A stretch of 64,000 nt of DNA, taken from the NCBI GenBank assembly GCA_004194705.1, contig SADC01000251.1, positions 62,001 to 126,000 of the forward strand, read 5' to 3'. Under the pieces are notes generated by a model. The model made no database searches and was not told where the DNA came from. It saw nothing but the letters and a program-made list of their open reading frames with translations. The translations under genes and the position numbers were made by a program. The DNA comes from Ditylenchus dipsaci (taxonomy: Eukaryota; Nematoda; Chromadorea; Rhabditida; Anguinidae). Shown here one piece after another: positions 10,304 through 20,723 of the stretch (position 1 is its first letter; each line of letters begins with the position of its first letter).

Positions 10304-13300
10304 TCAATCACAGACATCTTGAATATTTGGAATAGATACCGAGGTGATCCTTGGATATATGCTGAACAAAAAAAAGTTAACATTTTCAAACCCCCAAATC
10401 CTTATCCATTTACTTACCCGTTGTCTGTGACTGGACGGTAGGCTAGAGTTGTAGGGTTAGTTTGTCCTGTTTGCGTGAAAGTTGTTGCTCCATTTGTGCT
10501 CACTCTGAAAAATCACAATTATTATGTTAACTATATCAGAATAATAACACCAACATTCCATCAGTAGCCCCTTGCGAAACAACAACTGCATATACTTGAC
10601 AATCAGCTCCTGAAATATATGGTCCAGATGCTTTCAAATAAGCCTTTAATAATAAAAGCATACCATTGCAGAAAGGATAAAGCACTACGTTGGATTGCTG
10701 GTTAGTCCCTGTTCTCTGAAAACAGGTGCCGTCCACCTGGCAAATACACTGAAAATATCTTTATGTGTGAAAATGATATAAATTATTGTGCTTCTTCTGA
10801 TAATTTTATTAAACATTCCATGCTATAAATTGAAAATTATTATTGGTAAATTATCATACTGCTCACCATTTTTAGGTCATATTTCAATGACCGAGAACAA
10901 TTTCGACCAGATCTCATCGAGTTAGCGTTCGAGAGAGCGCTTTTGTAATAAAATTAACACATTAAAACGACCTCACATGTGTTTAAAGGCCATGCCTACG
11001 ATATTACAGGTGGTGCCCGCAAATTCAAATTTTTGTTCGTATTTGAACTTCTGTATGTGTTTTTGATTGGGTTTCTACCAAAACTAAGTCTAAAATAAAA
11101 TTCTAGGCGTTGTTTTGTTAGAAACCAAGTTGAAAATCGAAAAAAAAAGTTCAATGATCAGGACTTTTTCTGAATTGGTGGCCACCAATTTCGAATGCGT
11201 GGGCATGCCCGTTTAAAGCTATATAATGGCTATTCTATTGGATTCCTAATTAACTTTATGTACCATTTAAAAGAGTAAGAAAAGGGCTAGAAACCGTGTG
11301 TCTGGAACAATTTCGAAATATAAAAAAAAATTACTGAAAATGAACTAGAAAAGTCTCCAAGGACTTTGGAGCGACCGCTAGAAGTAGTTTTCAGTAGGGA
11401 TGATGAATGACCTAATCCGGGAAGGGACAAAATTGTGAAAAAAAATCCGGGACGGGACACCGGGACGAAATGATTAAAAAATTTAATCCACGACGGGAAT
11501 GCGGGACAAAGTGAACTTCCGGGAAGGACAATAATTTTCCTAGAGATGGCAGATGGCCTATTTTGGGACTACGGGACGAAAATTTGAAAAAAAAATTCGG
11601 GACGGGACGGGACGCCGGACGGACAGACTGAAATTTTTTCCGGACGGGATATATGCTAAAAAGTCTTCGGGACGGGATTCCCGTCCGAAGGCCATGTTTA
11701 ATATCCCGGTCGGGAAAAAAACAGGGAATTTGACGACAAAAATCAGTTTCGGAAAAATTTGCAAAATTTTTGTCCCATTTTACGTCAAGGACAGAAACTA
11801 GATATTTTACCAGTATATACTCACGTATATTCTTCATTGACATTTCGAATATCCACTCAAGATTTAGCGGCAGTTTCAAATAATGATAAAAGCTAGACTA
11901 AAATTTACTAGGAATCTATGATACCTGAGATGGACAGATTTTCAAAGTCGGGACGGGACAATTAATCAGGGAATGGAGAATCACTCCGGGACGGAACATC
12001 GGGACGGGACAACTGGAAAAAAATTTTCAGGAAAAGTTCCGGGACGGGAATAACTTATAAAACCCCTTCGGACGGGACCGGAGTCCCGTCCGCCCCGCCA
12101 TCATTTCTGGTTTCAGGCACAAATTAATAAAAAAAGACTTTCTATTCTTCGGGTGCTAACCGTTTTTACCGTTGAACACACATTTTTTCAATTAGTTTTT
12201 TTCAAAGCCCTATTAACGAAAATTTTTGTTCAACATCAGGCACCAAACTATGACCTTGAACTTTTAGCAGCAGCACCCAGAGCAGTAGCCAGTTTCGGTA
12301 CTGTTACAATGCCCATTTGCTAGGATTATTTTATAAATAAAATCCAACCATGTTTGCACACGTAAGTCCACCAATTGCAGCATTATTTGCAGCGGCAGGT
12401 ACAGCTAACAAATATTGTTTAACATTTACAATTTATATTCCTGGTTATTTTTAGTTAACATACCGTTGCCAGAGTCTGGGTAATACTACAATTTAGTTTT
12501 AAAAGTATTTAAAAAAAAGTTTGGAAAAAAATATATAACGATCTAACCAATGCTTGACCGGTGGCACAAGTTGCACAAGTAGCTGAAAAAAATGGCTCTA
12601 GGTGAATTCATCCTCAACCAATTCATCCTCGGTGAATTCATCCTCGGTGATTCATCCTCCGGTGAATTCATCCTCTAACGAATTCATCCTCCTTTTTGTC
12701 CTGGGCAGAATATGTTTAAAGACCTGATTTTTATATATTGAGAGAGCACCCTCATTTTGTGGGGCACCCTCAAAGAGCACCCTTATTGATGTCGGGACCA
12801 ACTTTTAGAGTTCCAAAAAAAAAAATTCTGCACTAATTCGAGCATGCTGAAGATGGTTTGATAGTGGTAAAATCACGTTTTATCAAGAAATTTTCGATTT
12901 ATCGCTAACGATTGATTTTGATAAATCAGAATTACCAATAACTCAAAAATTTATTCATAAAGTGTAATTTTAGCACTGTCAAACCATCTTCAGCATGCTC
13001 GAATTAGTGCAAAAAAATAATTTGGAACCCGAAAACGTAAAATTTTTTTTGATCCAAGTGTCGACCACTTGGATTGGTGCATGGATTCTCAGGGGTGATG
13101 TAGAGGTTGCTAGTGAAATAAATGTTTCGGGACGCGAAAACGTAAAAAAATTTCATCCAAGTGGACGACCACTTGGTTCGGTTTGGTAAATGTTCGTAAA
13201 TTGAGTGGTTGGTATGATTTGGTATTATCAAACAATCATCAGCATAAAATGTTTGGTATGCTAAATCGGGTTTTAGTGATTAAGGCGGCACTTGTGTGAT

Positions 13301-14278
13301 TCAGAGCCATTTTATGGCGTTAAATTCACTTTCAGCTGGTTTGTTTTAAGAGGTTTGAGTTGGTTTTGGATGGTTTGAGACCATTCGGGTGTTTAAGGTG
13401 GTTTTGAGTGGTTTGGGGTGGCTTCGGATGGTTTGGGACCATTTGGGGTGAACAAAACCCTTTCACCTAAGTTTAAAATTATAACAACTATATTTCCTGT
13501 CAAGACAAAAAGGAGGATGAATTCACGAGGATGAATTCACCGGAGGATGAATTCGCTAGAGGATGAATTCACCGAGGATGAACTGGTTGAGGATGAATTC
13601 ACCGTCGCCCGAAAAAAATAGTCAGAATCAATGAAAAAACTTGTTTCTCTTACTTTATGCTTTCGAATAGTACAGAAATGTTATGGGAATTTTCGTTATG
13701 TTTTTAAATTTAGGACAATCCAGCTTTTTTGTTTTCGTATTCTATTTGTATTTAGGTGAGCTCTACACACATGGTAGGCGATCCTACGACAGGGTAGCCT
13801 AAAACCTGTATCCCAATTGTCAAAAAATAAATAAACAAAATACCGAAAAAAGTTATAAACGCACATAATTCTTTAAAATATATTCTATATCAATTTCCCG
13901 AGGAATCATTTTTTCAAAGGCTAAAAAATTGTCAGACGAAAATTGCCTTTATTCTGAATTCTCGAATTTTTTTTGAACGAGAGTAGAGAGGGGGTTATAA
14001 GAGAATGTACGGTAATCAAATATACTCGAATTTTTTTTATCTCCCCCTTACTAAGAAATAAAAATCGCAAAATAGAAAGAAGGCGTTTTAAAAATATTGG
14101 ATCGAAAAACTTACAACTGGGTGGGACACTTCCGAAAAGAGCGTTTCCAACTGTATAAGAGGTGTCTTGGTACAGAGGAACCTGACCAGCCATAGGTGCA
14201 CACTCACTCGTTGGAGATGGCGTTACAGTTGGTGCTACAGTTGGTGCTACGGTTGGTGCTATGGTTGGCGCAGCTAAA
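10304..14278 (-). CDS. Probable extracellular Thr/Pro- and Cys-bearing protein
   Basis: I do not recognise the family. Supported exons: 14278-14115 (Ala/Pro/Thr repeats APTVAPTVAPTVTP, then ECAPMAGQVPLYQDTS), 12582-12548 (TCATCATGQAL), 12485-12464, 12404-12349 (VPAAANNAAIGGLTCANM), possibly 12319-12262, then 10748-10664 (CICQVDGTCFQRTG), 10609-10549 (ADCQVYAVVVSQG), 10504-10418 (VSTNGATTFTQTGQTNPTT) and 10361-10304 (ends IPNIQDVCD-stop). Phases match at all junctions except around exon 12319-12262. The spaced cysteines after a Thr/Pro stalk recall nematode C6-type extracellular domains, but I cannot confirm that. The 5' end and signal peptide are not found; a 1.7 kb Tc1 element lies just upstream and may sit in an intron. 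An exon-like piece at 16644-16724 could belong here. Confidence 0.6.
10987..11212. mobile_element. TTAA-flanked palindromic MITE, copy 2
   Basis: Flanked by TTAA (10983-10986 and 11213-11216), ends AGGCCATGCC / GGCATGCCCG. Shares the inner GTTTTGTTAGAAACCAAG with copies 1 and 3. It lies in an intron of the gene at 10304-14278. Confidence 0.6.
11395..12107. mobile_element. Word-array element, word CGGGACGGGAC
   Basis: About 710 bp whose two halves are filled with copies of (C)GGGACGGGA(C) and its inverse (CCCGTCC), separated by A/T runs. The ends TAGGGATGATG and CATCATTTCT are imperfect inverses. Flanks GTTTTCAG and GGTTTCAG differ at one of eight positions and could be a decayed 8-bp target duplication. 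Apparent frames of 70-155 codons here are artefacts of the repeats. Confidence 0.6.
12594..13610. mobile_element. Word-array element, word GAATTCATCCTC
   Basis: The left end has about six copies of GAATTCATCCTC (12603-12691); the right end has the inverted array GAGGATGAATTC (13513-13601). Both arrays meet the interior at CTTTTTGTC / GACAAAAAG. GAAAAAAAT flanks both sides (12585-12593, 13611-13619), an 8-9 bp target duplication. A smaller palindrome sits inside (left AATTCGAGCATGCTGAAGAT near 12838, inverse near 12990), and a GGTTTGGGGTGG-type minisatellite lies at 13330-13450. It interrupts an intron of the 10304-14278 gene directly before a splice acceptor. Confidence 0.75.
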
Positions 14279-14356
14279 CTAACAAATAAAATATCCATAT
14301 TACCTAATTTAGGTTTTGTTGGGGTATCAATATTTTGCTGTGGCGATCTTTTGATA

Positions 14357-16034
14357 CAGTAGCGGCCAAAAAAAATGCACCAAGGGTGTAATTTTTAAAA
14401 ATTGTATGTCTTGCAGTGATTTTTTTCACATTATCAAAAAACGAGTAGAGCCATTTTGTAGCATTTTTAATGCTCTTTCAAATGCGCTAGAGATTCCTGC
14501 GCAAATATAATTCGATAAACTCTAAAAAGTCGTTTTTTATGCCATGACTTCGATTTTCAGCGGCCAAAAAATGCACCAAATATTTTATTAAATAACTAGT
14601 ACTTTGTACTGTAACCTTTTGCATCAATAACAGCTTGACAACGTTTAGGCATAGAATCAACAAGTTTTATAATTCTTTCCGAAGGGATTTTCTGCCATTC
14701 TTCCTTGATTGCTTCCATCAGCTTGTCCAATTTCTTGTAAGTCTTTTTGCGCAACCGACGGTCCAATTCCTCCATAGATATTCGATCGGGTTGAGATCCG
14801 GAGACTGAGACGGCCATTGCAAAACGGTAACATCATTATCCTTGAACCATCCAGCCACTATTTGCTTCGGCGCCCTGGCCTGCTTCACTTTCTTTCCCTT
14901 TTTCACCGCCCTGGCCTTCCACATTTCATTTCCCATAAGCAGCACTGAAGCATGTTTCGGATCATTATCTTGCTGAAAGATCCATCCTGGCGCCATTTTC
15001 TCCTTGCATGAGGCAACATGTGTTCTTCGAGGATTGCTCTGTAATCGACTGCTTTCATTATGCCTTCCACACGAATTACCGGACCGATGCAATCACGAGA
15101 AAACAACCTGAATATTTGAAATTTTTGGGCTGCATGAAATACCGATTTACCCCAAACCATTAATGAACCACCTCCATGTTTGACTGTCGGAACTTGGTAA
15201 CGGACGTCATAACGCTCGCCAACTGGTCTTCGAACATATTTCACGCCATCAGAAGAGAAGAGATTGAATTTACTTTCATCACTCCAGAGAACCTTTGCCC
15301 ATTCTTCCTTTGTCCAGTGTAGATGATCCTTTGTAAACGCCGCCCTGGCCTTCCGATTAGCTTCAGAGATGAGCGGCTTCCTTGATGGACGTCTTCCGAA
15401 CAAGCCAGCTTCATTCAATCGACGACGAGCAGTTCTTTTGCTGATATCTAACCCAATTTCTTCATTGACCTCCCTCATAACATCCACAGCCTTCTTCTTT
15501 GCCTTCTTTACCATAGCCCGGTCTTGTCTTTCAGATGTTTTTCGAGGTCGACTGCCACTGCCAGAGATTCTTTCACGCCCTTGCCTGCTTTGCTTTTACC
15601 ATAGATTCGCGAAATTGTTCCATGATCAACGCCAAATTGTGAAGCAACCATACGATCACTGTCTCCTCGCTTCTTCGCTTGTATAATCGCTGTCTTCGCA
15701 TCAAGAGATAACTGTTTCTTTGCCATATCTATAATTTAAATATAATAAAATATTTCCACAAAATAGAAACGAAGTAAAGAAAAACAAGGAAGAAAACAGA
15801 TATAATGTCATTTGGTGCTTTTTTTTGGCCGCTGAAAATCGAAGTCATGGCATAAAAAACGACTTTTTAGAGTTTATCGAATTATATTTGCGCAGGAATC
15901 TCTAGCGCATTTGAAAGAGCATTAAAAATGCTACAAAATGGCTCTACTCGTTTTTGATAATGTGAAAAAAATCACTGCAAGACATACAATTTTTAAAAAT
16001 TACACCCTTGGTGCATTTTTTTTGGCCGCTACTG
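14357..16034 (-). mobile_element. Tc1-like element with 224-bp inverted repeats
   Basis: TA-flanked on both sides (14355-14356, 16035-16036). Each terminal inverted repeat is about 224 bp. The terminal CAGTAGCGGCCAAAAA word recurs at the inner end as CAGCGGCCAAAAAATGCACC, the IR/DR layout seen in Sleeping-Beauty-type Tc1 elements. The arms are almost identical, so the insertion is probably recent. It carries the transposase at 14596-15726. Confidence 0.9.
14596..15726 (-). CDS. Tc1-like transposase with a long D-E spacing
   Basis: The enzyme cuts and joins the ends of its element at TA sites. The start at 15726 gives [19 protein letters not shown] with a helix-turn-helix ([17 protein letters not shown]). 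Later come [14 protein letters not shown], the first catalytic Asp in [10 protein letters not shown], the second in FQQDNDPKH and the Glu in [15 protein letters not shown]; it ends KGYSTKY. Three frame changes interrupt it, near 15580 (GGCAAGGGCG), 14980 (CCAGGATGG) and 14770 (TATGGAGGA). Each is explained by a G run one base short. Sixty-one residues separate the second Asp and the Glu in one unbroken frame, against 34 in typical Tc1 enzymes; the insert is rich in Lys and Arg. Confidence 0.88.
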
Positions 16035-16309
16035 TATATAAGCGTAAATAAATCATTTAAACAAATCTTTTTCTAAAGCTATTACATACTCCGTAATTAC
16101 TGTTGTGGACGAAAATAGGGTCACGAAAAACGGCCGGTAAAAATAAGCACAGTAAAGTAGGACAGGTAAAAGAGGGTGGTATACAAAGGGCTAAAATAGT
16201 TAACTGTAAAAGTATGCCTAAAGCCACTTCCTGGCTGTTTCCTGTGTTCTCAATACACGACTGATCACTGGGTACAGGCCAGTTAACAGTCGCAATTTTG
16301 ACTGTCAGC

Positions 16310-16430
16310 ATATTTTGACCGTCACGATTTTGACTGTCGTTTCAGTTTGACCGTTGATAAAATTGATTTTTTCGATTGTAATTTTGACATTCAGTACTAT
16401 TTGACCGTCATAATGTGGATAATTGGCCAA
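16310..16430. repeat. Word array TTTTGACCGTC
   Basis: Six copies of a word close to ATTTTGACYGTC lie at 10-20 bp spacing. This resembles one arm of the word-array elements, but no clear inverted partner or target duplication is visible. Confidence 0.45.
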
Positions 16431-16643
16431 TGTTAGATTAAAAAGACAGTCCGGTGAATTATGCTTACGGTCGAAAAAAATCAATGTAAAGTTTAAAAAA
16501 AAGCAGTAAACACTCAAGAAAACAAGTTAAAATAATAATTAAAATCGGAAAAAATAAGCTTGGGGAACAAGGAAACAAATAGAGTGCCTATTCCAGAATC
16601 GACTGGGTGTCTGATCCAGAATTTAGCCTTGATCTTTGCATAC

Positions 16644-16724
16644 CTCCAGTATTTCCTCCAGTTGCCATACATGCATAAATTAATCTTACATCTCCCATAA
16701 TATAGCCAATACAGCAACAATTAC
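16644..16724 (-). CDS. Exon-like piece with a Cys cluster
   Basis: Bounded by ..catgcag| and |gtatgc, it reads NCCCIGYIMGDVRL then IYACMATGGNTGG. Its size and cysteine placement resemble exons of the 10304-14278 gene and it has the same strand, so it may be an upstream exon of that gene or of a paralogue. Alone it proves little. Confidence 0.3.
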
Positions 16725-17345
16725 TGCATGAGTAATAGAGAACATGCCTAAAATCACATCTAAAAGTTGTCTTTGATAAAAGAAAAACTAGTAGAACAAT
16801 TTTGACGAAATATGACGTATGCTAATAACGGTCTTTTTGCAATCCTAATCGAAAAAGTGTCCACTTCAGGTGACGGGAAATAGGTGCCTGTCGATTAGAA
16901 TGAAGTTTTTTGTTATCACAAATGATTTACCTGGATATCTTCTTATTTTGTTGTGCTGGAGAATTGCATTTTCTTTGTCGTTTTTCACTTTCTCCTCTGC
17001 AACCACAAATCCTTTGTGGTCATTTAGGAAGTTTTTTTAACAAAAGGAAAAACAAGAGCTTTTTTGATTGCTATCAAAGATTACTTGTCAGACTAACTTG
17101 AACACTTTTATGCTAGTCTTGACTGGTCTTACGAAGCACATTATTCACATAAAGCTAATTGAAATTTTTAACATTTTTTCTTAGTTTACAAGATAAACAA
17201 AAACATTAAAGTTGATTTTTCAGGCTGAAATTCACGGAAAAACAAATTGCAACACCAAAGTCTAAAAATTTTACCATAATTGATTGCTCTTCAGAATATC
17301 CTTGAATTTTTCAGTTTTGTAACCAGCTTTCTTTAAATTCATTAA

Positions 17346-17576
17346 AGGACCCTGTCTCTTCTCGCTCAGCGGTCTTGCGCCAATTTAAAAAATTTTCACT
17401 TATCATTGAACTTCTCTTCGGATTTTTCAAAAAGTTTCTAACAACACAAGGCCTAGAATTTAATTTTAGGTGTAGTTCTGTTAGAAACCAAGTTAAAAAA
17501 TCCGTACAGAACTTCAATTATCAGGGAAATTTTTTGAATTGGCGCGGGACCATTGATTAGGAAAAGACAGGGCCCT
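17346..17576. mobile_element. TTAA-flanked palindromic MITE, copy 3
   Basis: Flanked by TTAA (17342-17345, 17577-17580) with ends AGGACCCTGTC / GACAGGGCCCT. Same inner motif as the copies at 1478 and 10987. Confidence 0.65.
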
Positions 17577-17818
17577 TTAATAACGCCATCTGTGCTACAA
17601 AAATAGCGATGGTAATTTGTTCTATTTGTCGGCTGTTTCCATAAAATACTTCTTTTCTTTTTGTTATGTTTTTCTTGTTAGTGCTCTGTTTTATTCATAT
17701 AAAGATGGGCAAATATTCGGTTAAAACCGCCAGTTCTTTTCTAAGACCTTGCTGTCATTCTTTTCGTTCTGGCCTTAGGTGTCTTCTCTTTTTGTTCTCA
17801 TTTTCAGCGTGTGATTAA

Positions 17819-18746
17819 CACTTAAATGGCGGCTCATTTATGATAGCCCAGATCTTTCCAATTTTATGTTAATTTTTAGGAGGTCTTTTTGTAAAGTTTG
17901 TTCATACCTCCCATGACCAATTACCCTGAAGTATGGGGCATGATTTCAATTTAATTTGGAAAAATCGATTTTTTCCATGATGGGGGTATCATGGGTTAAA
18001 AATAGCTATAAATCGCAAGTCATATTTCAAAGTCAAATTTCAAAAATTTCGCGCGAACTTCATTCTTTATAACCAACTGATGAATAAAGTAAAAGGATTC
18101 AACCACACTGCACACAATAATAGTGTTGTCTTCAGCCTTGGTCCGGCACCTGGAACAGACGTGACGCTGACACACCTTGCATAGAACTCGAGTTCGCGTG
18201 TCGTGGTTGTCACAAATGCTGCAATACCGCTGCGCCTCTAATTCCACATCTTGAGCTTTTCGCTTCTTGCTTGGCTTCGGAATGTGCTTCTGATGATACT
18301 CTTCCTTCAGCTTCATTATCCCTTGCAAACAGTTGGCCGTTGTGGTATTGGATACCACAATACCAATCAAACTCGAGTTCTATGCAAGGTGTGTCAGCGT
18401 CACGTCTGTTCCAGGTGCCGGACCAAGGCTGAAGACAACAACTATTATTGTGTGCAGTGTGGTTGAATCCTTTTACTTTATTCATCAGTGGTTATAAAGA
18501 ATGAAGTTCGCGCGAAAATTTTGAAATTTGACTTTGAAATATGACTTGCGATTTTATAGCTATTTTTAACCCATGATACCCCCATCATGGAAAAAAATCG
18601 ATTTTTCCAAATTAAATTGAAATCATGCCCCATACTTCAGGGTAATTGGTCATGGGAGGTATGAACAAACTTTACAAAAAGACCTCCTAAAATTAACATA
18701 AAATTGGAAAGATCTGGGCTATCATAAATGAGCCGCCATTTAAGTG
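17819..18746. mobile_element. piggyBac-type foldback element
   Basis: A 928-bp inverted repeat flanked by TTAA (17815-17818, 18747-18750) with ends CACTTAAATGGCGGC and its inverse. The arms exceed 400 bp and are nearly identical; the spacer is near 18250-18370. Both arms hold the same fragment encoding a Cys/His-rich domain, pointing inwards from each end. So the element consists of two inverted copies of the 3' end of a parent transposon. Confidence 0.8.
18104..18466 (-). pseudogene. Inverted pair of piggyBac C-terminal Cys-rich domains
   Basis: On the minus strand (left arm) a frame reads YCSICDNHDTRTRVLCKVC then QRHVCSRCRTKAEDN. On the plus strand (right arm) the frame reads TRVLCKVCQRHVCSRCRTKA and then YYCVQCG-stop. 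The CxxC...CxxCxxxxCxxC spacing is that of the cysteine-rich end of piggyBac transposases, which binds the transposon ends. No catalytic core is present. Confidence 0.6.
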
Positions 18747-18984
18747 TTAAAAACCTTGTTCCCTAATAAAAAAGCACTAGGAACTGCAGCAACCTTTCAA
18801 GCTCACCATTCCTTGTATACAATCTCATGTAAATGCCATAAAATAGTAATGTGTAAACACAAAAAAATACAAAGAAGGCGGGAAAGTTGTCCTTGAATCT
18901 TGACTCTAACTCTGCAAAAACCAATAATGAAAATTCCAGTACAGTTTTTGAGGTATAAGTTTTTCCTCTTAAATTTTTGTAAAC

Positions 18985-19590
18985 ATGTTTTTAAAATTGC
19001 TATTTTTACTAACTTTATTGCTGCAAACACTCGTGCTCCAAACAACGGCGTTTCCATCCAAAAATATACTCGGTTAAATGTGGAGGAGAATTTGAGCGCC
19101 AAAGCTGACCAGTTGATATATAAGCCGTATACTTATAAAGACTATAGAACGCAACAATACTACCAGAATAGCCAGGCTCAACAGCCTACCTATCACTCCC
19201 ACAACAACAACAGTCGGTTTTTTAATTTTAATTTACTAATTTGGGGGGATACTACCGAAACTTTCAGTTCTGCTGCCAATTTCTATTAGAAACTTCAAAT
19301 TTTAAGCAGCAAAATTTAAATTTTTGCCCAAAATTTTAATTTTCCGACAGCAGATTTGATTTGGCAGGAAAATAAAAAAAATTTGCAGCAGAATTAAAAA
19401 TTTTGGTATTAGATTTAAATATTAGCTACTTATTTGTTGTATGTGCTTAGATACTACTATCCTGCACAACAGCCCACTTATTACTACTCCACCTATCCTT
19501 CTTATGTAGCGGAGGAGGCATATTCGGCTTCTGTTTTGTTTGTTTTGGAATGGGAAGGAATGATTTTGGAAGTTTGCTGCTTGTGATTGC
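18985..19590 (+). CDS. Secreted Tyr/Gln-rich protein
   Basis: Family not recognised. The start at 18985 gives a strong signal peptide (MFLKLLFLLTLLLQTLVLQT, then TAFPSK). After the A5 run at 19060-19064 the sense continues one frame on as YTRLNVEENLSAKADQLIY, then QQYYQNSQAQQPTYHSHNNN; one more A would join them. A second exon probably starts after ..gtgcttag at about 19450 and reads YYYPAQQPTYYYSTYPSY. The splice between the two and the C-terminus are uncertain. Tyr/Gln-rich secreted proteins are often cuticle, eggshell or glue components, but that is only analogy. Confidence 0.5.
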
Positions 19591-20723
19591 TTTTTGTTAA
19601 TTATTGTAACCTTTTTGAGCAGAGTGCTCATTATGACCTTTTAAGGAGAATTTGGCTTTTTTCGAATACCCGTCTTTTATTATTGTGAAAAATAGTCATG
19701 AATCATGATACGATAAATCTTTGTTTAAAATTTGTAATTCCCTTTTTGAATTAAATTAAATTTTTGAATCAAAATTAAATGTAATTTTGTGATCGCATGC
19801 TCCTAATCTCAAAAAAAAATATAAGCATCCTGCTCTTGAGGGGCGAAAAAAATATTTTGACTTTAGCATTGCCTAGTACCCCCCCCAACAATTTTCACTA
19901 AAAAAACTTTAGTAAAGTGTACCCAATACATATTCTAGACCCCGAACAAGTAAGTAAGACATTTATTAGTCACAAGTTGTGACCAGCCTACGGAAGTTGT
20001 CAGTCACAAGTTCGTACGCTGGCATAGCGTTGTTATTTTTAAGGATTGATAAAGCGGCTTCGGGAAGGTCAGATTCAAGGGGGGGTGGTTATTCTATACT
20101 AGCGCCGAAATTTTGGCACAGTCGAAATATTTTAACCGTTTACTAGTCGAGCCCAACGTTGCTTGACAATTCCAGATCGGACAAGAATTAATGGCTCGAT
20201 AACTTTACTATACGAGATTGTGTTAAAATTTGAGTAATAGCATAATTCTAATTTCGAATGCACATTTAATAATTAATTATTGACAAATTAGGATGGTCCT
20301 GCGTATATTCAATTTTGCGAATTTCTGTGCTAATCAAGTTTCACGGTCCTTCAACATTATCACTGCCATTCCAATTGTGTAATTCTCTTCAAAAACTAAA
20401 AGTTATTTTTTTTCTTCAAACAATAGAATTCCATCTGCAAAAAACAAGTGAATAAACTATTAGAAAAAGCATGAAAAATAATCGACTATTTGTGCAACCA
20501 GTTTCTTTGCACACACTTTAACTGATTGCTGTTGTAATAGTTGTGAAATAAAGTTCATACATAAAACAATAATGACAAGCACAACAAAAGTTCATCATAA
20601 TTTTACACAAATTCAGTCCAAAAGAATAGTGATAATAGCCAAAATGAGTACTTTTTGCCCTCCTTTGTTCTAACCATATAAATATAAGGGTCAGCAATCA
20701 TTGCGTGAAAGTTTCTTACAAAA

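Noticed and set aside
11412..11879. 155-codon frame, longest uninterrupted minus-strand frame after the transposase
   Set aside because: It runs through the CGGGACGGGAC word array, and both strands are open for the same reason. Its Pro/Arg/Ser-rich product is a translation of the repeat.
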